Assembly: GCA_002421965.1 (NCBI GenBank)
Contig: DISN01000007.1
Location: 1,007 to 11,053 of the forward strand
Origin: Candidatus Saccharibacteria bacterium UBA6209
GTDB taxonomy: Bacteria; Patescibacteriota; Saccharimonadia; Saccharimonadales; Saccharimonadaceae
Direction: 5' to 3'
DNA length: 10,047 bases
Shown: piece after piece, positions 6,325 through 10,047 of the stretch
Position numbering within the stretch: the first letter of the stretch is position 1
Layout: each line of letters begins with the position of its first letter
Notes under the pieces: model-generated
Databases searched by the model: none
Told to the model about the DNA's origin: nothing
The model's input: only the letters and a program-made list of their open reading frames with translations
Program-made: the position numbers and the translations under genes

Positions 6325-7841
6325 ACAAAAATCCTGCAAGTGTCAGAGATTTTAGAAAGCGGTTTAATGCTCGTAGTATCTGGCTACTCGTAACTATCGG
6401 CTTTGTAGCCGGCTTACTCCAGGCAGGACTAGTGTCGCTTGTTTGCGGTCACTTATTTGATATCGGACAACTACTACTCGTCCTTGCGGCTACAGTGACA
6501 ATCAATATCGGCATGGTTATTACCATATTCTACCGGCTCAGTAAACCCCTTTACACAATCCTGGCGGCAATTGCTCACAAAAACAACGAACTCACCACAA
6601 CGACTCCACCTAATCCCAACACTTCATACAACGAGCGGACCGGCCTAAAAAATATTCTTCTGTCAATTTACGAATCCAGCTCAAAATCTGACGAAAATGT
6701 CTCGCCTAGCCAAGCCAACTCAGTACTAACTGCTGGTCTAAATAATACTAGCTGTGGAGTAGTTATCTACGATCAGCAAGGCAAGATAGTTAGCGCCAAC
6801 AAAGCAGCTCCAATTGCTTATACTCAAGATGGTGAAGCCTTTTTGGCGCTTAATTTTGTTGATGACAATAACATCACCAACTGGCTGTCCACACTAGAGG
6901 ACAAGGTAATTAATGCCGAAAAGCGCTGGGAGAGGGTGGGCGTGCAAACCGACCTAGTCAAAAAGAGCCGCTTCTACGATATTATCGCATCATACGAACG
7001 AGGGTCCAACGCAGAAACAGTAGTTGTGCTAATTGACCAAACTAATAGATATCAGCCAGAAGAGGATGATCTAAACTTCATTGCCTTTGCTGCCCACGAA
7101 CTTCGTGGCCCAATAACAGTTATCCGTGGATATCTAGATATATTTGAACAAGAAGTTGGTGAACGATTAACTGGTGATGAGCCAGAACTACTAAGTCGCC
7201 TGTCTGTGTCCGCTAGCCGCTTATCTAGCTACATCAACAACATATTAAATGTTGCCAAATTTGATCGTCACCACCTGCAGACACATCTCTACGAAGACAC
7301 TGTCGCCGCCATCTATGCAACCATCGCCGACGACATGATGCTTCGTGCCAACACCCAACACCGACTAATCAATGTCTCGATACCTAAAGACTTGCCAACT
7401 GTAGCCGCAGACAGAGGCAGTATCGGCGAAGCACTCGGTAACCTAATAGACAATGCCATAAAATATAGCTTCGAAGGTGGGCTAATCCAGGTGTCAGCCC
7501 AGACTAAAGGCGATTTTGTCGAGATATCAGTCAAAGACAACGGCATCGGTATGCCATCAAACGTTGTCAGCAACTTATTCCGTAAATTTTATCGATCCCA
7601 CAGGTCCAGAGAAGCTGTTGCTGGTACCGGTATCGGCCTTTACATCACCAAGGCCTTTATCGAATCCCACGGTGGATCAATATCAGTTACCAGTAAAGAA
7701 AACGAGGGGTCAACATTCTCATTCACACTGCCAATTTACTCTACCGTATCAGATAGACTGCTCGAGGACGGACAGCTCAATCAGGGTCTAGTCAAAAAGG
7801 GCGACAATTGGATAAAAAATCACGCAATGTACAGGAGGTAG
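6315..7841 (+). CDS. Membrane PAS-type sensor histidine kinase
   Basis: The kinase autophosphorylates on His and passes the phosphate to a response regulator, most likely the next gene. Counting from ATG 6315 (508 residues), two membrane helices lie at about 21-47 and 50-75 with almost no external loop, so the signal may be sensed in the membrane or inside the cell. A PAS-like region follows (about 130-245; CGVVIYDQQGKIVSANKAA). The H-box is FAAHELRGPITVIRGYLDIF with His261. The ATPase domain has GNLIDNAIKYS (Asn376 and Asn380), VKDNGIGMP, NLFRKFYRS and GTGIGLYITK. A tail of about 35 residues ends in WIKNHAMYRR. An in-frame GTG at 6279 would overlap DUF3048 by 46 nt instead of 10. ATG 6315 is preferred, although it lacks a Shine-Dalgarno and probably relies on coupling. 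The last two codons are AGG AGG and serve as the ribosome-binding site of the next gene. Confidence 0.95.
   Translation: MAVDKNPASVRDFRKRFNARSIWLLVTIGFVAGLLQAGLVSLVCGHLFDIGQLLLVLAATVTINIGMVITIFYRLSKPLYTILAAIAHKNNELTTTTPPNPNTSYNERTGLKNILLSIYESSSKSDENVSPSQANSVLTAGLNNTSCGVVIYDQQGKIVSANKAAPIAYTQDGEAFLALNFVDDNNITNWLSTLEDKVINAEKRWERVGVQTDLVKKSRFYDIIASYERGSNAETVVVLIDQTNRYQPEEDDLNFIAFAAHELRGPITVIRGYLDIFEQEVGERLTGDEPELLSRLSVSASRLSSYINNILNVAKFDRHHLQTHLYEDTVAAIYATIADDMMLRANTQHRLINVSIPKDLPTVAADRGSIGEALGNLIDNAIKYSFEGGLIQVSAQTKGDFVEISVKDNGIGMPSNVVSNLFRKFYRSHRSREAVAGTGIGLYITKAFIESHGGSISVTSKENEGSTFSFTLPIYSTVSDRLLEDGQLNQGLVKKGDNWIKNHAMYRR
7833..7838 (+). promoter_or_regulatory. Consensus Shine-Dalgarno of the receiver gene, inside the kinase 3' end
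   Basis: AGGAGG at 7833-7838 is the perfect Shine-Dalgarno core, 4 nt before ATG 7843. It is also the last two sense codons (Arg-Arg) of the kinase, directly before its TAG. Ribosomes finishing the kinase would be placed to start the receiver. Confidence 0.85.
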
Positions 7842-7842
7842 C

Positions 7843-8226
7843 ATGACTATAAAGACAATTCTATGTGTTGAAGATGACAGATTTATTGGTGAAATGTACA
7901 TTCGTAGCCTCAGAAAAGCTGGCTATGATGTCGAATGGGTGGTAGATGGCAACGATGGACTAGTGGCGGCTCGCAATAAGCAATACGACCTAATAATCCT
8001 AGACATCATGCTGCCCGAACAGCGCGGCGATCAGATACTTGCGTCCTTGCGCAACGACGAAGTAGACCTGGTGCCTAATTCCAAAATCATCATCATGACT
8101 AATTTCGAGCAAAATGATCACGAAAGAGACGCAATCAGCAAGAGAGTGGACGGCTATCTCATCAAAGCCGATATCACACCAAGACGGCTACTAGAGTTCA
8201 TCAAAGAGATCGAAGCCCAAGGCTAG
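7843..8226 (+). CDS. Single-domain (CheY-like) response regulator
   Basis: The 127 residues are just one receiver domain, with no DNA-binding or enzymatic output domain. The key residues are in place: acidic pocket Asp11 and Asp12 (CVEDD), phosphoacceptor Asp54 (LIILDIMLP), Thr86 (IIIMTN) and Lys108 (GYLIKAD). It starts 1 nt after the kinase stop with an AGGAGG 4 nt upstream, so the two form a cognate pair in one operon. Lys108 is followed by Ala in place of the common Pro. A lone receiver must signal by protein contact or by phosphotransfer to another protein. No output partner is visible nearby; the second kinase about 360 nt downstream is a possible but unsupported partner. After the stop the DNA becomes non-coding and hairpin-rich. 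Confidence 0.95.
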   Translation: MTIKTILCVEDDRFIGEMYIRSLRKAGYDVEWVVDGNDGLVAARNKQYDLIILDIMLPEQRGDQILASLRNDEVDLVPNSKIIIMTNFEQNDHERDAISKRVDGYLIKADITPRRLLEFIKEIEAQG

Positions 8227-8283
8227 CCAGAGCAGCAAAGCGCTATGAGTAAAATTTAGTCGGCGTACATCCGCATTATCCGG

Positions 8284-8304
8284 GAAGGTTGCTTCGCAAC
8301 TTTC
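8284..8304. repeat. Hairpin H1, 9-bp stem with TTC triloop
   Basis: Bases 8284-8292 pair with 8296-8304 (core GGTTGC TTC GCAAC, one G-T pair). No clear T-tract follows on the plus strand, so it is not a standard terminator. Confidence 0.65.
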
Positions 8305-8312
8305 ACTTGCTT

Positions 8313-8343
8313 GATAGAAAAATACCTTCGGTGCTTTTCTATC
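8313..8343 (+). terminator. Hairpin H2, probable bidirectional terminator for the receiver operon
   Basis: The outer arms GATAGAAAA (8313-8321) and TTTTCTATC (8335-8343) are perfect complements. Inside, TACC-TTC-GGTG forms a short stem, separated from the outer arms by one A-C mismatch. On the plus strand the inner stem is followed by a T-run (TTTTCT); on the minus strand it is followed by five T. It lies 87 nt after the receiver stop and could end transcription from either side. Confidence 0.55.
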
Positions 8344-8358
8344 TACACTGCGCTCAAC

Positions 8359-8375
8359 CGAACCCTCCGGGTTCG
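8359..8375. repeat. Hairpin H3, 7-bp stem with TCC triloop
   Basis: CGAACCC (8359-8365) pairs perfectly with GGGTTCG (8369-8375). It abuts H4, sharing base 8375. Confidence 0.7.
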
Positions 8376-8391
8376 TCTCTCAGAGAGAGAC
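8375..8391. repeat. Hairpin H4, 7-bp stem with AGA triloop
   Basis: GTCTCTC (8375-8381) pairs perfectly with GAGAGAC (8385-8391). It abuts H3 on one side and the long palindrome on the other, sharing one base with each. Confidence 0.7.
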
Positions 8392-8434
8392 ACCATAGAA
8401 AAAACGCCACCAAGGTGACGTTCTTTCTATGGTG
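8391..8434 (-). terminator. tRNA-Glu terminator: 44-nt near-perfect palindrome overlapping the tRNA 3' end
   Basis: Read on the minus strand, 21 nt starting CACCATAGAAAG pair with 21 nt ending TTTCTATGGTG around TT. All positions pair, two of them as G-U. The inner part (AACGTCACC, TT, GGTGGCGTT) followed by a run of six T is a typical intrinsic terminator. The outer 11 bp add an unusual extension. The first five bases of the 5' arm are the last five of the tRNA (CACCA), so the full-length hairpin competes with the acceptor stem and CCA end. Confidence 0.75.
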
Positions 8435-8504
8435 ATCCCACCGGGAATCGAACCCGGGTTGCCAGGATGAGAACCTGGTGTCCTAACCGCTAGACGATGG
8501 GACC
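8430..8504 (-). tRNA. tRNA-Glu, anticodon CTC
   Basis: The minus-strand RNA starts GGTCCCATCGTCTAGCGGTT, the usual bacterial tRNA-Glu opening, and is 75 nt long including an encoded CCA. The acceptor stem pairs GGTCCCA with TGGGATC (one G-U at the second pair), with discriminator A. The anticodon arm is CCAGG-TTCTCAT-CCTGG, and the anticodon CTC lies at plus-strand 8469-8471. The T arm is ACCCGGG-TTCGATT-CCCGGT. It reads GAG; a second gene with anticodon TTC would be expected elsewhere. It converges with the receiver gene and is divergent from the second kinase. Confidence 0.96.
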
Positions 8505-8515
8505 AATCAGGAATT

Positions 8516-8544
8516 ATTATATCACGCTATAAGTTAGATGACTA
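8516..8544 (-). promoter_or_regulatory. tRNA-Glu promoter
   Basis: On the minus strand TAGTCA (8544-8539, 4 of 6 matches to TTGACA) and TATAAT (8521-8516) are 17 nt apart. TGA precedes the -10, giving an exact extended -10. The predicted start near 8509 gives a 5-nt leader before the mature tRNA end at 8504. Confidence 0.75.
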
Positions 8545-8548
8545 GTAC

Positions 8549-8577
8549 TTGAGATTTAGCGAACCATCAAGCATAAT
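8549..8577 (+). promoter_or_regulatory. Leaderless promoter of the second kinase gene
   Basis: TTGAGA (8549-8554) and CATAAT (8572-8577) are 17 nt apart; each matches five of six consensus bases. The predicted +1 at 8584 is one base before ATG 8585. It lies back to back with the tRNA-Glu promoter, the two -35 boxes being 4 nt apart. Confidence 0.65.
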
Positions 8578-8584
8578 AATACTT

Positions 8585-10047
8585 ATGCTAGGGGGCAAAT
8601 CTACTAAATACCGCGGCATCAGTCGTTTTTGGCTGCGAAGGCTATGTGAGTCGGCGCTATTTATTAGCGCCCTAATTATTGGCCTATACGCCTGGGCTAG
8701 GTTTATGCCAAGCGGCCTGGACTTGGCTCTAGGCATGGCTGTAAGCGATGCAACTGCAATAACAGCAACCGCTGTGTGTGTGGTCATGACCGCACTTTGC
8801 CTATGGCTTCCGCAGAAGCACACGGATATGATCGCACTTGCGGTATACTTTATGGCCGTAGCTCTAGTTAGTCTACTAATATTCACCAGTGGCAGCACAG
8901 ACTCACCATTTATAAGCGCCTGGTTAGCCGTTAGTTTATTTGCTGGATTTTTCGGTATCGGTGCTGTTGGTATTCTGGCGGTCCTGGCCGTGGCGAATAC
9001 CGCCTTGTCTTATTTCAATCAACCAATGGATCTGCCGATTCTAGTTGGTCATGCAGTGCTAGGCCTTGCTCCGATAATACTCGGAGTCATACTCTGGCAT
9101 CGACAGCCATCGTCAAAAAAGAGCAATGACTCGTTCAGAGACCTAGCAAACAAGCTTAGCTCGGTTGAAGGCAAGTCGGATATTGTTATTAACTCGATCG
9201 ACGACGGCGTTGTATCCATTGATCGCACCGGCATAATTGATCTTATAAACCCGGCAGCAGAGACGCTTCTGGGGTGGAATCAAGGAGACGCACTGGGCCT
9301 CGACTGGCGCAGTGTCTTTAAGTTGTGTGACATCGAGGGCAGAGAGATAGACGAGACAGAAAATCCAATAGCCCAATCACTGCTCAGTAACCAGCCGGTT
9401 CATAACGACAGCCTACAGCTTATCACAAATGGTGAAAAACGACGGATGGTATCTATAGTTAGTTCGCCAATCGGTCAAAATGACGGTGGAATCATCATCG
9501 TATTTCGAGATATCACCAATGAAAAGGCAGAGGAGAGGGAGCAGGCGGAATTTATTTCAACTGCCAGCCATGAGATGCGCACACCTGTGGCATCAATCGA
9601 AGGTTACTTGGGACTCGCGCTTAACCCCGCGACCGCTCAAATAGACGAGAAGGCTCGTGACTACATTACCAAAGCTCACGAATCGGCCAAACACCTAGGT
9701 GAGCTATTTCAAAATCTCTTGGACATCAGTAAGTCCGAAGATGGCCGACTCAAGAGTAACCCAGAAGTCATTGACGTAGCGTCATTAATGGCAAATATTT
9801 TTAGCGACTTCGAGCCAATTGCCCGCGAAAAGGGCCTGCGCTACATATATAAACCAAACCCCTCGCTTGACATAGCCAGCACAGAACGTAAGCTGCAGCC
9901 TGTATTTTACGTATTTACTGACCCGTCATTTCTGCGCGAAGTATCAGCTAACCTCATAGAAAATGCCATCAAATACACCCCTAATGGTGACGTAACTGTA
10001 GACGTAGGTGGCGATGACAAATTCGTAACCATCAGCATACAAGACTC
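8585..10047 (+). CDS. Polytopic membrane PAS sensor histidine kinase (3' end outside window)
   Basis: The frame from ATG 8585 is open to the window edge, giving 487 residues. Five or six hydrophobic segments fill about 22-172, a membrane sensor region whose ligand I cannot name. A PAS domain follows at about 196-312 (IDDGVVSIDRTGIIDLINPAA, ending VFRDITNEK). The dimerisation and phosphoacceptor domain has STASHEMRTPVASIEGYLGL with His329. The start of the ATPase domain is present (SANLIENAIKYTPNG, N-box Asn456 and Asn460). The window ends at TISIQD, just before the DxGxG motif, so the G1, F and G2 boxes are outside. ATG 8585 is chosen because the membrane region follows directly and a promoter predicts +1 at 8584; a TTG at 8549 is possible but less likely. 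There is no Shine-Dalgarno. A response regulator may follow beyond the window. The sequence differs clearly from the kinase at 6315, so the two are not recent duplicates. Confidence 0.93.
   Translation, partial: MLGGKSTKYRGISRFWLRRLCESALFISALIIGLYAWARFMPSGLDLALGMAVSDATAITATAVCVVMTALCLWLPQKHTDMIALAVYFMAVALVSLLIFTSGSTDSPFISAWLAVSLFAGFFGIGAVGILAVLAVANTALSYFNQPMDLPILVGHAVLGLAPIILGVILWHRQPSSKKSNDSFRDLANKLSSVEGKSDIVINSIDDGVVSIDRTGIIDLINPAAETLLGWNQGDALGLDWRSVFKLCDIEGREIDETENPIAQSLLSNQPVHNDSLQLITNGEKRRMVSIVSSPIGQNDGGIIIVFRDITNEKAEEREQAEFISTASHEMRTPVASIEGYLGLALNPATAQIDEKARDYITKAHESAKHLGELFQNLLDISKSEDGRLKSNPEVIDVASLMANIFSDFEPIAREKGLRYIYKPNPSLDIASTERKLQPVFYVFTDPSFLREVSANLIENAIKYTPNGDVTVDVGGDDKFVTISIQD

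Larger units (their letters stand above)
8227..8429. other. Gene-free, hairpin-rich spacer between the receiver gene and tRNA-Glu
   Basis: I find no credible coding frame here on either strand. The first 57 nt (8227-8283) show no strong structure, only short repeats such as ATCCG twice near 8269-8281. From 8284 onward the DNA is almost entirely inverted repeats, listed separately. The two flanking genes converge on this spacer. Confidence 0.75.

Noticed and set aside
8284..8434. CRISPR array or insertion-sequence end
   Set aside because: The hairpins differ in sequence, there are no regularly spaced direct repeats, and no transposase or cas gene is present.
8542..8898. Minus-strand open frame of 118 codons
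   Set aside because: It is antisense to the membrane region of the second kinase, runs through that gene's promoter, and has no recognisable domain.

Overview
The window most likely comes from a member of Candidatus Saccharibacteria (TM7, Patescibacteria/CPR). This is an inference from gene content and protein style: a sortase with an N-terminal Trp/Tyr/Gln-rich segment, a PEGA-domain beta-propeller-like protein, a DUF4367-like protein with a short conserved N-terminal motif, a DUF3048 protein, a PAS histidine kinase paired with a lone receiver, and compact genes often read from leaderless-looking promoters. The standard genetic code fits: all reading frames are full length, and six of seven visible stops are TAG, one TAA and none TGA. 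I cannot confirm the species without a database search.

Layout. Positions 1-978 (+) hold the 3' part of a membrane-anchored sortase. It converges with 1007-2476 (-), a single-pass membrane PEGA/beta-propeller-like protein. A divergent promoter region at about 2477-2591 separates that gene from 2592-3650 (+), a single-pass DUF4367-like protein. A 112-nt leader region carries a consensus promoter, a terminator-like hairpin and a second, leaderless promoter. It precedes gltX, glutamyl-tRNA synthetase (3763-5217, +). Next, tightly packed on the same strand, come a DUF3048/YerB-like membrane protein (5239-6324), a histidine kinase (6315-7841) and a single-domain response regulator (7843-8226). About 200 nt of hairpin-rich non-coding DNA follows, ending in a 44-nt palindrome that overlaps the 3' end of tRNA-Glu(CTC) (8430-8504, -). 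A divergent promoter region then leads into a second, polytopic PAS histidine kinase (8585 to the window end, +, 3' end missing).

How the parts may work together. Most of the proteins are envelope or signalling proteins: sortase, PEGA, DUF4367-like, DUF3048 and two membrane sensor kinases. The first kinase and its receiver are translationally coupled, because the ribosome-binding site of the receiver is made by the last two Arg codons of the kinase. gltX and the tRNA it charges lie about 3.2 kb apart on opposite strands.

The most interesting signals are regulatory. They are (i) repeated extended -10 promoters placed 6-10 nt before ATG codons with no Shine-Dalgarno; (ii) a gltX leader that could fold as an H-type pseudoknot with a terminator-like tract; and (iii) end-to-end tiled hairpins between the response regulator and tRNA-Glu. 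I see no CRISPR array, insertion sequence or phage gene.
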